DNA from: Dactylorhiza incarnata
Lineage: Eukaryota; Streptophyta; Magnoliopsida; Asparagales; Orchidaceae
Assembly: GCA_033032865.1 (NCBI GenBank)
Contig: JAWHQI010000170.1
Coordinates: 2,849,001 to 2,913,000, forward strand
Length of the DNA: 64,000 bases
Direction of reading: 5' to 3'
Under the pieces are notes generated by a model. That model was not told the origin of the DNA, searched no databases, and was given only the letters and a program-made list of their open reading frames with translations. Positions within the stretch are counted from its first letter, which is position 1; the number at the start of each line of letters is the position of its first letter. The position numbers were made by a program, and so were the translations under genes. This document shows, in pieces, positions 45,652 through 58,069 of this stretch.

Positions 45652-46687
45652 CGGCAATGTTATAAGCACACATGATTTGGCTAATAACACACCTAAAATA
45701 ACTCCAAATAACATCAAAACCCAACCCTCTCGTGAGGCTAAGCGCACTCCATCTCTTTTCCGCCCAACCTGACTTTCTCCCCCATTTCACGAGTCTTCGT
45801 TGCCTCACCCTGGGGCCGCCCGAGTCCCAACTTCATGCCGCCGGAGCTGTAGTTCGCCGGCCAACCCCTCTTTCTCCTCATTTATCATCGGTGGTAAGCC
45901 TACTTCTCCCTCCATTTAGCCGCCCCTTTCTCCTCCTCTGCCACCGGTGATAACAGAGAAAAAACTGTAGATACCGATGCTTCATGCTGTGGAGGTGAGC
46001 CCTGAACGTACAAGAGTCTTTTTGGTAGCCGATGATAATACTGAGGTGGAGGTGTTTGTGAAGGGTGATGGAAACCTGCTACCTTCTTTGGTTGAAGATT
46101 TACCTGTAGAGTGTGCTGATAAGGCAATAAATACTTCCATGGAACTAGTAGTGAATGAGAAAGATCAGAAAGAAGAGTGTGATCATAATGAGTGCAAGGA
46201 AATTGATATTGATGATTGGCTTTATGACTTTTTGCTCAGCTTTTCCATCAGTAGGTTGGCATCGACCCAGATACACACTTGGATCTGCATGAGCTTGGCA
46301 TGGAGTTGTGCTACGGAAACTTTTCAATTGCAAACTTTTTGAGATGGATGCTGCCAAATTCCAGGAGGTGGCGGCACTGGCCTTATTCAATTGGGGGAAT
46401 GTGCACATGCGTGCCACGAGAAAACGAATATCTTTGGATGATTCATTGTAGAAGGAAGAAACTCAACTTTAGGAAGATTATGATTGGATTAAGGGAAGTT
46501 ATATTCTGGCCGTTGGACAGAAGTATGAGGCACTCCAGACAAAGCCAGACTTCTACAAAGGGTTGCTTGCAAGTTCAAGCCTGAATTTGATGTGTCAATA
46601 ACATGTCAGTGTGAAAATAACATATTTTGGTGTGTCATTATAATTTGGCGCACAATAGCCATAAACCGAGTGCTTATAACATTGCCC
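45652..46687. mobile_element. Gene-capturing DNA transposon (Pack type, 1,036 bp)
   Basis: Perfect 17-bp inverted repeats GGCAATGTTATAAGCAC (45653-45669, and complement at 46670-46686), flanked by a perfect 8-bp duplication TTATTTTA (45644-45651 and 46688-46695). Copy 1 of the duplicated segment gives the empty site (near 43670, ATTATTTTATGAATTTTC). The interior carries host-gene sequence rather than a transposase. The 8-bp duplication fits hAT, while gene capture is best known from Mutator-like (8-10 bp), so the superfamily stays open. Confidence 0.85.
45977..46580 (+). pseudogene. Captured fragment of a PB1/TPR co-chaperone-like (PHOX-type) gene
   Basis: Reads acidic linker ending CKEIDIDDWLYDF, then (after a small T-run frameshift) AQLF..VGIDPDTHLDLHELGMELC, then FEMDAAKFQEVAALALFNWGNVHM and TKPDFYKGLLA. 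This order is the linker and C-terminal TPR region of plant PHOX-type proteins (N-terminal TPR, PB1 domain, C-terminal TPR). Several frameshifts, stops and missing stretches (for example after LCYGN) show it is non-functional. The N-terminal TPR is absent, and the upstream CT-rich 250 bp may come from another source. Identification rests on remembered family sequence. Confidence 0.7.
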
Positions 46688-48012
46688 TTATTTTATCAAT
46701 TTTCAATTACATAACATCATATCAAACTCATCATAATCGTAATGTTTCACTTATCTTTCTCTCTCGAAGCTTTGCACTAGCAAGAACCTAGTGATACTTT
46801 TTTATATATCATTTATATCTCATACATGTATAGCACAAACAATATTAATCATGATATTTAATGTCAAATTAATATATCAATTTATCACCATATATCAAAG
46901 ACGACACCAATAACAACTGAGAGAAAAACAAAACACATGCTTGTTCAAACAACATTAATAGATTCATCGCAATATACGCGTAAGCATACTTCTATCGTAG
47001 TTCCAAACATCAATATTTTACTTACATTACACTTTGGCCATGTGATTAAAAGTCTTGTAAACCATAACAAGTGTATAGTTCATGCACAACATTTATTTCT
47101 ACTTTTTCAAAATTTCACTCTTCTCATAACATTTGTGTAACCATGTTAAAAGATGATACTAATTATGCAATTATTGCATAAATTACTCAAGGATTATTAC
47201 ATACATGTGTCATTTATTGTACATCGCAAGAGTAGTTTAATTTCATCTACTCATGCTTTATTTAACTTATCCATGAACAAAACATTTAAAAAAAATACAA
47301 CTGAAATAACATAATTTGTACTCAAGGCTAACGATAAGTTTCCTACATTATTGGAGCATAATATTCTTGTAATCCTTTATGTTGCAGCTGAAAGCTTATT
47401 GGCCAAAATTTAATATTCAATTTCACTAACAAAAGTCCTCTTAATATTCACCTGGAGCTTTAAACATTTAAGTATAAGTGAGAAATGAAGCAAATAAGCC
47501 ATACCAAATATTTTATGCTCAAAACTAATTTCTTTTCTTGGTAACCGTAGTAACATTTGTCACACCAAATATACATTCTATGACAATGACATTTTTTTCC
47601 AAACACACCGGAGCAAATAAGCCGAGCTAAACGAAGCCTTACTGTTGTATTTTGTAAAAAAAAAATTATTTTTCCCTTTGTCATATTGAACCCTCTATAT
47701 AATGTTGAATAAGGGGAAAATAAAACATTTTGCCAAGTGAAGGTGAGAAGGGAAAGAAGAAATTCTAAACTAAAAGAGTCATGTGTGTTACCTTGGGGCA
47801 CTCCTTCCGAGGCAAGATTGCTTCAAGATACATAATCCCCTCTTCTTGTAACCTAGATCTTTTTCTTCTCTTTTTCTTCTTTTCTTTCTCCTTCACAACC
47901 TAGATCTTAGATTCATTTGCCCTCTTCCTTGTTTACCCCTTAAACTGATGGGTCACCATAGAAAATGAAGATGAAGACTCGTGAATAAGCTTACATGAAA
48001 GTGGTTGACTTA

Positions 48013-48233
48013 GGGTCTGTTTGGGTGGGCGGTGGTGCTCCTATTTCCACCATAGTAGTGGGAAACAGAGGCATCCCAAATAATCTTTGAGCGAGCGGTG
48101 GTGGTCCACCTTCAGTGGGAAAGAGAAAGAACCACTATGAAGGTCTCTTTGCAACCACAGGGGAGGAGCTCTTACCCCGCCACACCTCTCTTTCCCAATG
48201 CAATAGAATCCCACCACGCACCTAAACAGAGTC
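48013..48233. mobile_element. MITE, GGGTCTGTTTGGGTG family (221 bp)
   Basis: The left end GGGTCTGTTTGGGTGGGCGG and the complement of the right end (GACTCTGTTTAGGTGCGTGG) are inverted. Flanks TTA and TGA are a decayed TWA-like duplication. Probably Tourist-like; non-coding. Confidence 0.6.
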
Positions 48234-51200
48234 TGAAGCTCCAAGAAAACTGTTTTAGCAGTACATGTGATGTGGACCTTACATGAGACGAAGCCACATG
48301 TTTTTTATTAGATTTTACAAACAACCAAATCCTAAGGGCCAGTACTATTCGCCTTTTGGGACTACAACACTGGTCCTTTAATGATCTCGACATAGGCGAT
48401 CGATGTTAAGTACTCCCTCTGGGTGTGCAAGCCTCAAGCCCTAGCACAAGGATGGCTAGGCAGGGTCGGGCTATAGGTTGGCTCGGCCTTAGTTCACATT
48501 ATTTTAGTCTGTACGACATCTAGGCCGCCACTTGGATTAAACATTACGAAATTCGTGTAATTTGGTATATTTAAAATCGTATTGGCAAGCCGGACTTGCC
48601 AATACAAAAGTGAGAGGGGTGCAACCTATAATTATGCAACCTATTAGTGAGAAGTTTTGATAATTATTCCCAAATACAAATTATCATTCATAAATGGATC
48701 CAGATGCATAAATAATGATGATGATAACTTAGACCCTCCAGTATTCCATAACAGATGTATATATTTGTAATTATATTCTTGTTTTATTTATTCTTGTAAT
48801 TTATGAGAATTTTTTCTATACGGGTCCCGGACAAAATCCAGGATCAATAGGAATGCAACGTTCTATGAGCCCCACAGTACAGTGATTTACTGTGCACCGC
48901 AGGACCCACACATTGCTACAAAAGCCTGTATTTCAATTGGTCTCAGACGTCAGCTGGCACCCGAGAAGTACACAAAAATTCCTCAAAATTTACGGTCATC
49001 TTTCTTATACCAAAAATAATTCCACATCAAAACCAACTTCACACTTACAAAATTTAAATAATTATCTCATCTAAATTAAAACACTTTTTTAGGCATTTTT
49101 TCATAACTAATTTAGCTTTAGTGTTATGAATAATTCATCATATACATTATTAATTATTCTATTTATTATGCCCAATTCAAAGAGTTTAGTCCTTCAAATT
49201 CTCATTAACAGTCTGTGAAAATAATTATTTTGTATTTCTTGGTGTCTTATAATCTTTAAACAAGATTTAATAATCTTCATTTTTATAAAATTTGAAAGAA
49301 TTATTATATATGCAGGCTGCATCCATCTATTGATCTTGATAGGGGCTCATGTCATAGGCTCTAATTTATAAGAAATAAGGGCGGCAATTATTTCCAAAGG
49401 CAGCAGTCGTTTCCAAAAGCGGCGTTTATTTCCAAAATCGCTCCCCCACTGTTGACGCTAGGAAAATCCCGGCATCAAGATTCGGACAAATGCAGCCGGA
49501 GACTACTTGCCAAGCGGCTCGAAGAGATGGCTTGGCGGGCAACTATGAGGAAGCTAGAAAAGCAACAAACAAGACCTCAGGTGCTGCGGCAGGGAGGTCC
49601 CACCACGTACCCAGAAGCTCCGAAGAGACTTCCCCTCCAAGACCAAAAATGGCCGAGCAGGGTACAAGGGAGGCACCGACTTGGCTAGTACCGGTAGTAG
49701 CGGCCAAGTGCGACAGGTTTCAGAAAGCAAGAGCAGGGTTTCAAGAGCTCAAGTCCAGGTGCCAATCCAAGTACCCATGAGGTCCTATTTATAGGAAAAC
49801 CAAGGGGTAGGGGGGTTTTTATAGCCCAGCCCCTGCCCGGCGACTAGCGACATTGAGGCGATCTCCCCGGGCAAATGGGCGAGTATCACCTATGGTCGCC
49901 CACCTTTTGGCGAGTATCCGAGCTACTCGCACGAGTGCACCCCTACTCGCCTAGGCTTTCTTCTGCTCCTACGCTCGACGAACTCTGGAGGGCTGCATTT
50001 CGTCGAACTCTTCTACTATGTCTGTTGGCCGACTTTATCTTGGTATCTCGAACTGTTGACTTCTGTGTTGACTCTTTGACTTTGACCTCTGCCTAGGTGG
50101 CTTTGAATGGGCCCACCTTCGGAGAATGAGGGTTCAGGAAAATCCACGTTCACCGCACCAAAGTGTTGACGCCAGGAAAATCCCGGCCTCAAGATTCGGA
50201 CAAATGCAGCCGGAGACTACTTGCCAAGCGGCTCGAAGAGACGGCTTGGCGGGCAACTATGAGGAAGCTAGAAAAGCAACAAACAGGACCTCAGGTGCTG
50301 CGGCAGGGAGGTCCCACCACGTACCCAGAAGCTCCGAAGAGACTTCCCCTCCAAGACCAAAAATGGCCGAGCAGGGTACAAGGGAGGCACCGACTTGGCT
50401 AGTACCGGTAGTAGCGGCCAAGTGCGACGGGTTTCAGAAAGCAAGAGCAGGGTTTCAAGAGCTCAAGTCCAGGTGCCAATCCAAGTACCCCTGGGGTCCT
50501 ATTTATAGGAAAACCAAGGGGTAGGGGGGTTTTTATAGCCCAGCCCCTGCCCGGCGACTAGCGACATTGAGGCGATCTCCCCGGGCAAATGGGCGAGTAT
50601 CACCTATGGTCGCCCACCTTTTGGCGAGTATCCGAGCTACTCGCACGAGTGCATCCCTACTCGCCTAGGCTTTCTTCTGCTCCTACGCTCGACGAACTCT
50701 GGAGGGCTGCATTTCGTCGAACTCTTCTACTATGTCTGCTGGCCGACTTTATCTTGGTATCTCGAACTGTTGACTTCTGTGTTGACTCTTTGACTTTGAC
50801 CTCTGCCTAGGTGGCTTTGAATGGGCCCACCTTCGGAGAATGAGGGTTCAGGAAAATCCACGTTCACCGCACCAAAGTGTTGACGCCAGGAAAATCCCGG
50901 CCTCAAGATTCGGACAAATGCAGCCGGAGACTACTTGCCAAGCGGCTCGAAGAGATGGCTTGGCGGGCAACTATGAGGAAGCTAGAAAAGCAACAAACAG
51001 GACCTCAGGTGCTGCGGCAGGGAGGTCCCACCACGTACCCAGAAGCTCCGAAGAGACTTCCCCTCCAAGACCAAAAATGGCCGAGCAGGGTACAAGGGAG
51101 GCACCGACTTGGCTAGTACCGGTAGTAGCGGCCAAGTGCGACGGGTTTCAGAAAGCAAGAGCAGGGTTTCAAGAGCTCAAGTCCAGGTGCCAATCCAAGT

Positions 51201-52795
51201 ACCCCTGGGGTCCTATTTATAGGAAAACCAAGGGGTAGGGGGGTTTTTATAGCCCAGCCCCTGCCCGGCGACTAGCGACATTGAGGCGATCTCCCCGGGC
51301 AAATGGGCGAGTATCACCTATGGTCGCCCACCTTTTGGCGAGTATCCGAGCTACTCGCACGAGTGCACCCCTACTCGCCTAGGATTTCTTCTGCTCCTAC
51401 GCTCGACGAACTCTGGAGGGCTGCATTTCGTCGAACTCTTCTACTATGTCTGCTGGCCGACTTTATCTTGGTATCTCGAACTGTTGACTTCTGTGTTGAC
51501 TCTTTGACTTTGATCTCTGCCTAGGTGGCTTTGAATGGGCCCACCTTCGGAGAATGAGGGTTCAGGAAAATCCACGTTCACCGCACCAAAGTGTTGACGC
51601 CAGGAAAATCCCGGCCTCAAGATTCGGACAAATGCAGCCGGAGACTACTTGCCAAGCGGCTCGAAGAGATGGCTTGGCGGGCAACTATGAGGAAGCTAGA
51701 AAAGCAACAAACAGGACCTCAGGTGCTGCGGCAGGGAGGTCCCACCACGTACCCAGAAGCTCCGAAGAGACTTCCCCTCCAAGACCAAAAATGGCCGAGC
51801 AGGGTACAAGGGAGGCACCGACTTGGCTAGTACCGGTAGTAGCGGCCAAGTGCGACGAGTTTCAGAAAGCAAGAGCAGGGTTTCAAGAGCTCAAGTCCAA
51901 GTGCCAATCCAAGTACCCCTGGGGTCCTATTTATAGGAAAACCAAGGGGTAGGGGGGTTTTTATAGCCCAGCCCCTGCCCGGCGACTAGCGACATTGAGG
52001 CGATCTCCCCGGGCAAATGGGCGAGTATCACCTATGGTCGCCCACCTTTTGGCGAGTATCCGGGCTACTCGCACGAGTGCACCCCTACTCGCCTAGGCTT
52101 TCTTCTGCTCCTACGCTCGACGAACTCTGGAGGGCTGCATTTCGTCGAACTCTTCTACTATGTCTGCTGGCCGACTTTATCTTGGTATCTCGAACTGTTG
52201 ACTTCTGTGTTGACTCTTTGACTTTGACCTCTGCCTAGGTGGCTTTGAATGGGCCCACCTTCGGAGAATGAGGGTTCAGGAAAATCCACGTTCACCGCAC
52301 CAAAGTGTTGACGCCAGGAAAATCCCGGCCTCAAGATTTGGACAAATGCAGCCGGAGACTACTTGCCAAGCGGCTCGAAGAGATGGCTTGGCGGGCAACT
52401 ATGAGGAAGCTAGAAAAGCAACAAATAGGACCCCAGGTGCTGCGGCAGGGAGGTCTCACCACGTACCCAGAAGCTCCGAAGAGACTTCCCCTCCAAGACC
52501 AAAAATGGCCGAGCAGGGTACAAGGGAGGCACCGACTTGGCTAGTACCGGTAGTAGCGGCCAAGTGCGACGGGTTCCAGAAAGCAAGAGCAGGGTTTCAA
52601 GAGCTCAAGTCCAGGTGCCAATCCAAGTACCCCTGGGGTCCTATTTATAGGAAAACCAAGGGGTAGGGGGTTTTTATAGCCCAGCCCCTGCCTGGCGACT
52701 AGCGACATTGAGGCGATCTCCCCGGGCAAATGGGCGAGTATCACCTATGGTCGCCCACCTTTTGGCGAGTATCCGGGCTACTCGCACGAGTGCAC

Positions 52796-54304
52796 TGTTG
52801 AAACCAGTTTCCCGGCTTCAGCGTTCGAAAATAGGGGTAGGCAGCTTGCCCTTACTTATCTCAGGTAAAGTCGAACGTCTAGTCACTTAGAGCCTAAGAA
52901 CCTCTCTACTAGTGGATTCAGGTGGAAACAGACCCCGCGAGCTGCAACGAGGAGGTTCCGCCACTAACCCGAAAGACCCGAAGATCTTCCCCTCCCAAGC
53001 CAATGCTGAGCCTGGGCACCTCGGAGAGCACTCACAACACCTGACCGTTGGCCTGAAAGACTTGGCGAACGGAGGGCAGGGTCACTAGCTAACCGAACAC
53101 ACTAAGGGGGGTGGGGGTAAGGAGATGCCAACCCTCCCCAAGGTGCCCATGGGGGTCTATTTATAGATTTCTTGAAAATGCGTTACGGATATCCGAAATT
53201 TCACTATCCGCAGCTCAACCATGATCATGAACGGACAACGCAGGAGGGGGGGGGGGGGGGGGGGGGGGGGGGCGAGTAGGGCTCCGAGTGCCCACTCCCC
53301 CCCCTGCTGGAAGATCCTACCCGCCAGGGTAGGCGAGTAGGGAGAGGGGAGATCTCCCCTACCCGCCCCCCATAAGGTAGGCGAGTGGGGAGAAGGGGGG
53401 GTCTCCCCTACCCGCACCCCATGGGGTGGGCGAGTGGGGAGAGGGGAGATCTCCCCTACCCGCCCCACATAGGGTAGGCGAGTGGGGAGAAGGGGGGGTC
53501 TCCCCTACCCGCACCCCATGGGGTGGGCGAGTGGGGAGAGGGGAGATCTCCCCTACCCGCCCCCCATAGGGTAGGCGAGTGGGGAGAAGGGGGGTCTCCC
53601 TTAGCCGCACCCCATGGGGTGGGCGAGTGGGGAGAGGGGAGATCTCCCCTACCCGCCCCCCATAGGGTAGGCGAGTGGGGAGAAGGGGGGTCTCCCCTAC
53701 CCGCACCCCATGGGGTGGGCGAGTGGGGAGAGGGGAGATCTCCCCTACCCGCCCCCCATAGGGTAGGCGAGTGGGGAGAAGGGGGGTCTCCCCTACCCGC
53801 ACCCCATGGGGTGGGCAAGTGGGGAGAGGGGAGATCTCCCCTACCCGCCCCCCATAGGGTAGGCGGGTGGGGAGAAGGGGGGGTCTCCCCTACCCGCACC
53901 CCATGGGGTGGGCGAGTGGGGAGAGGGGAGATCTCCCCTACCCGCCCCCCATAGGGTAGGCGAGTTGGGAGAAGGGGGGTCTCCCTTACCCGCACCCCAT
54001 GGGGTGGGCGAGTGGGGAGAGGGGAGATCTCCCCTACCCGCCCCCCATAGGGTGGGCGAGTGGGGAGAAGGGGGGTCTCCCCTACCCGCCCCCCCCCCCC
54101 CCCCCCCCCCCAAGGGGGTTGGCGAGTAGGGAGGGGGGAACCTCCCCTACCCGCCCCCCAAGGGGTTGGCGAGTGGGGAAGTCTGCTCCCCCGGGCCTCC
54201 TCTCTTTGATTTAGACCCAAGGTTCGCTGCATCACAGTCATCCTCTCTATCCCGACCCTACTCACGTCGGGTCACACCGGCTCGGAAAATATGAGTGTTG
54301 TACA
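52796..54304 (-). mobile_element. Element D 3' LTR
   Basis: On plus TGTTGAAACCAGTTTCCC ... GAGTGTTGTACA. TATA (minus, CTATAAATAG) at 53157-53166. A run of about 26 G at 53247-53272 lies about 80 bp upstream of it in transcription order, followed by the 97-bp repeats. 54305-54690 is internal sequence with short GAGCCGAGCTCAACTGGAGG repeats and no frame. Confidence 0.88.
53326..54170. repeat. 96-97-bp palindromic U3 array of D (left LTR)
   Basis: About eight units, starts of GAGATCTCCCCTACCCGCC at 53349, 53446, 53543, 53639 and 53735 and onward. Each contains two hairpins, CTACCCGCCCCCCATAGGGTAGG-like and CACCCCATGGGGTG. The matching array in the right LTR is at about 59890-60735. Frames of Gly/Glu/Pro type on both strands are artefacts. 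Confidence 0.9.
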
Positions 54305-54689
54305 CAATCCCCGCTCTTTTCGAGCTTGTCTGAAGCTCGGAAAGAAAGTCCAACCCACCTATTTGACGAGTAGGTGGGATCTGAGGCGAATCTGTGAAGG
54401 GCCCTGCCAACGGGATGCTCCTGCTGAGTTTATTAGTTGAACCTGACTTTAGGCGTAAGGCGAACCTTTCTCCATTTAACAACCCTCCTGTGAGCCGAGC
54501 TCAACTGGAGGTGTGGACAGCCCAACACCTTCCAGAGAGTCGAACTCAACCGGAAGTGAAGGTAATTTACAAGAGCCTGCGCTCCGGTCTCTCTAGTTTG
54601 CACACCGTTTTTGCTATTTCAGTGAGCGTTACTGTTTCGTCTCTTTGGGATCTTTAGCTAAAGACAAATAAATAGCTTACCTTTCCGAG

Positions 54690-56035
54690 TGGGCTCTCCT
54701 GCCCTGCCGGCATGAACAAGCCCGGTCAGCGGTCTCTTCTTGGGGCCTTAACCAAATTTCTCGCCTCGCCGAGTGAGTTCTCCTGCCCTGCCGGCATGAA
54801 CAAGCCCGGTCAGCGGCCTCTCCTCGGGGCCTTAATCAATATGAACATCTGCCTCACCGAGTGAGTTCTCCTGCCCTGCCGGCATGAACAAGCCCGGTCA
54901 GCGATCTCTTCTCAGTGCCTTAACCATCATGAATCACCTGCCTCGCCGAGTGAGTTCTCCTGCCCTGCCGGCATGAACAAGCCCGGTCAGCGGCCTCTCC
55001 TCGGGGCCTTAATCAATATGAACATCTGCCTCACCGAGTGAGTTCTCCTGCCCTGCCGGCATGAACAAGCCCGGTCAGCGGTCTCTTCTCGGGGCCTTAA
55101 CCATCATGAATCACCTGCCTCGCCGAGTGAGTTCTCCTGCCCTGCCGGCATGAACAAGCCCGGTCAGCGGTCTCTTCTCAGGGCCTTAATCAATATGAAC
55201 CACCTCGCCTCACCGAGTGAGTTCTCCTGCCCTGTCAGCATGAACAAGCCCGGTCAGCGGTCTCTTCTCGGGGCCTTAATCAATATGAACATCTGCCTCA
55301 CCGATTGAGTTCTCCTGCCCTGCCGGCATGAACGAGCCCGGTCAGCGGTCTCTTCTCGGGGCCTTAATCAATATGAACATCTGCCTCACCGAGTGAGTTC
55401 TCCTACCCTGCCGACATGAACAAGCCCGGTCAGCGGTCTCTTCTCGGGGCCTTAATCAATATGAACATCTGCCTCACCGAGTGAGTTCTCCTGCCCTACC
55501 GGCATGAACAAGCCCGGTCAGCGGTCTCTTCTCGGGGCCTTAATCAGTATGAACATCTGCTTCACCGAGTGAGTTCTCCTGCCCTGCCGGCATGAACGAG
55601 CCCGGTCAGCGGTCTCTTCTCGGGGCCTTAATCAATATGAACCACCTGCCTCGCCGAGTGAGTTCTGCTGCCCTGCCGGCATGAACAAGCCTAGTCAGCG
55701 GTCTCTTCTCGGGGCCTCAACCAACTTTCTTGCCTCTCCGAGTGAGTTCTCCTGCCCTGCCGGCATCAACAAGCCCGGTCAGCGGCCTCTTCTCGGGGCC
55801 TCAACCAACTTTCTTGCCTCTCCGAGTGAGTTCTCCTGCCCTGCCGGCATCAACAAGCCCGGTCAGCGGTCTCTTCTCGGGGCCTCAACCAATATGAATC
55901 ATCTGCCTCTCAGAGTGAGTTCTCCTGCCCTACCGGCATCAACAAGCCCGGTCAGCGGTCTCTTCTCGGGGCCTTAACCAATATGAACATCTCGCCTCGC
56001 CGAGTGAGTTCTCCTGCCCTGTCGGCATGAACAAG
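54690..56035. repeat. 88-89-bp tandem array in element D
   Basis: About 15 copies of GAGTGAGTTCTCCTGCCCTG, CCGGCATGAACAAGCCCGGT, CAGCGGTCTCTTCTCGGGGC, CTTAATCAATATGAACATCT (starts 54771, 54859, 54948 and on). It shares CCGGTCAGCGG with the next array, so the two probably derive from one ancestor. Confidence 0.9.
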
Positions 56036-57880
56036 CCTGGTCAGCGAAACCATCCCGGGGCAAAACTTACTTAGCATCTCCGAGAGGTCAACCTGTCCTG
56101 CCATCTAGTGAGAGCCTGGTCAGCGGAACCATCCCGGGGCAAAACTTACTTGGCCTCTCCGAGAGGTCAACCTGTCCTGCCAGCTAGTGAGAGCCTGGTC
56201 AGCGGAACCATCCCGGGGCAAAACTTACTTGGCTTCTCCGAGAGGTCAACCTGTCCTGCCAGCTAGTGAGAGCCTGGTCAGCGGAACCATCCCGGGGCAA
56301 AACTTACTTGGCCTCTCCGAGAGGTCAACCTGTCCTGCCAGCTAGTGAGAGCCTGGTCAGCGGAACCATCCCGGGGCAAAACTTACTTGGCCTCTCCGAG
56401 AGGTCAACCTGTCCTGCCAGCTAGTGAGAGCCTAGTCAGCGGAACCATCCCTGGGCAAAACTTACTTGGCCTCTCCGCGAGGTCAACCTGTCCTGCCAGC
56501 TAATGAGAGCCTGGTCAGCGGAACCATCCCGGGGCAAAACTTACTTGGCCTCTCCGAGAGGTCAACCTGTCCTGCCAGCTAGTGAGAGTCTGGTCAGCGG
56601 AACCATCCCGGGGCAAAACTTACTTGGCCTCTTCGAGAGGTCAACACGTCCTGCCAGCTAGTGAGAGCCTGGTCAGCGGAACCATCCCGGGGCAAAACTT
56701 ACTTGGCCTCTCCGAGAGGTCAACCTGTCCTGCCAGCTAGTGAGAGCCTGGTCAGCGGAACCATCCCGGGGCAAAACTTACTTGGCCTCTCCGAGAGGTC
56801 AACCTGTCCTGCCAGCTAGTGAGAGCCTGGTCAGCGGAACCATCCCGGGGCAAAACTTACTTGGCCTCTCCGAGAGGTCAACCTGTCCTGTCAGCTAGTG
56901 AGAGCCTGGTCAGTGGAACCATCCCGGGGCAAAACTTACTTGGCCTCTCCGAGAGGTCAACCTGTCCTGCCAGCTAGTGAGAGCCTGGTCAGCGGAACCA
57001 TCCCGGGGCAAAACTTACTTGGCCTCTCCGAGAGGTCAACCTGTCCTGCCAGCTAGTGAGAGCCTGGTCAGCGAAACCATCCCGGGGCAAAACTTACTTG
57101 GCCTCTCCGAGAGGTCAACCTGTCCTGCCAGCTAGTGAGAGCCTGGTCAGCGGAACCATCGCTGGGCAAAACTTACTTGGCCTCTCCGAGATGTCAACCT
57201 GTCCTGCCAGCTAGTGAGAGCCTGGTCAGCGGAACCATCCCGGGGCAAAACTTACTTGGCCTCTCCGAGAGGTCAACCTGTCCTGCCAGCTAGTGAGAGC
57301 CTGGTCAGCGGAACCATCCCGGGGCAAAACTTACTTGGCCTCTTCGAGAGGTCAACACGTCCTGCCAGCTGGTGAGAGCCTGGTCAGCGGAACCATCCCG
57401 GGGCAAAACTTACTTGGCCTCTCCGAGAAGTCAACCTGTCCTGCCAGCTAGTGAGAGCCTGGTCAGTGGAACCATCCCGGGGCAAAACTTATTTGGCCTC
57501 TCCGAGAGGTCAACCTGTCCTGCCAGCTAGTGAGAGCCTGGTCAGCGGAACCATCCCGGGGCAAAACTTACTTGGCCTCTCCGAGAGGTCAACCTGTCCT
57601 GTCAGCTAGTGAGAGCCTGGTCAGGGGAACCATCCTGGGGCAAAACTTACTTGGCCTCTCCGAGAGGTCAACCTGTCCTGCCAGCTAGTGAGAGCCTGGT
57701 CAGCGGAACCATCCCGGGGCAAAACTTACTTGGCCTCTCCGAGAGGTCAACCTGTCCTGCCAGCTAGTGAGAGCCTGGTCAGCGGAACCATCCCGGGGCA
57801 AAACTTACTTGGCCTCTCCGAGAGGTCAACCTGTCCTGCCAGCTAGTGAGAGCCTGGTCAGCGGAACCATCTCGGGGCCC
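56036..57880. repeat. 79-bp tandem array in element D
   Basis: About 23 copies of GGAACCATCCCGGGGCAAAA, CTTACTTGGCCTCTCCGAGA, GGTCAACCTGTCCTGCCAGC, TAGTGAGAGCCTGGTCAGC (for example 56125 and 56204). Very homogeneous, with shared variants spaced apart (CTCTTCGAGAGGTCAACACG in two distant units), which points to block duplication. Confidence 0.92.
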
Positions 57881-58069
57881 TGCAAAATATTTTTACTGTA
57901 CTTAGCAGAAACAAAATTCATTGAGATAAGATGCTCACTGTTCATTACAGACAAGCAAGCAGACATTCATGCTCTGCCAGATACACTCTCGGACCTTCTT
58001 TGGGTCCTACTTGCTCAGCCTTTAGTTGTCCTGCATTTTCTTCAGCCTCCTACCCTCGTTGCTGATGTC

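Larger units (their letters stand above)
45301..49336. repeat. Duplicated segment, copy 2
   Basis: Starts with sequence also found left of the Harbinger (TATATACAAAAGTGGTTTGTC at 38850 and 45430), so the unit is about 2 kb without its insertions. Copy 2 contains the capture element at 45652-46687, a MITE at 48013 and about 1.4 kb (47140-48600) not in copy 1. No host gene is seen; 47140-48012 and 48234-48600 hold only AT-rich or CT-rich DNA. Confidence 0.6.

Noticed and set aside
49452..52744. Repeated 79- to 132-residue frames in a 714-bp register
   Set aside because: They repeat because the LTR units repeat. The frames cross the TATA box and LTR/spacer joints and have no domain.
53359..54265. 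Pro/Gly-rich 90- to 269-residue frames on both strands (also 59868-60620)
   Set aside because: Products of the 97-bp palindromic units; equally open on both strands.
56036..57880. CRISPR-like direct repeats
   Set aside because: Units are contiguous 79-bp tandem repeats with no unique spacers, in a plant retrotransposon.
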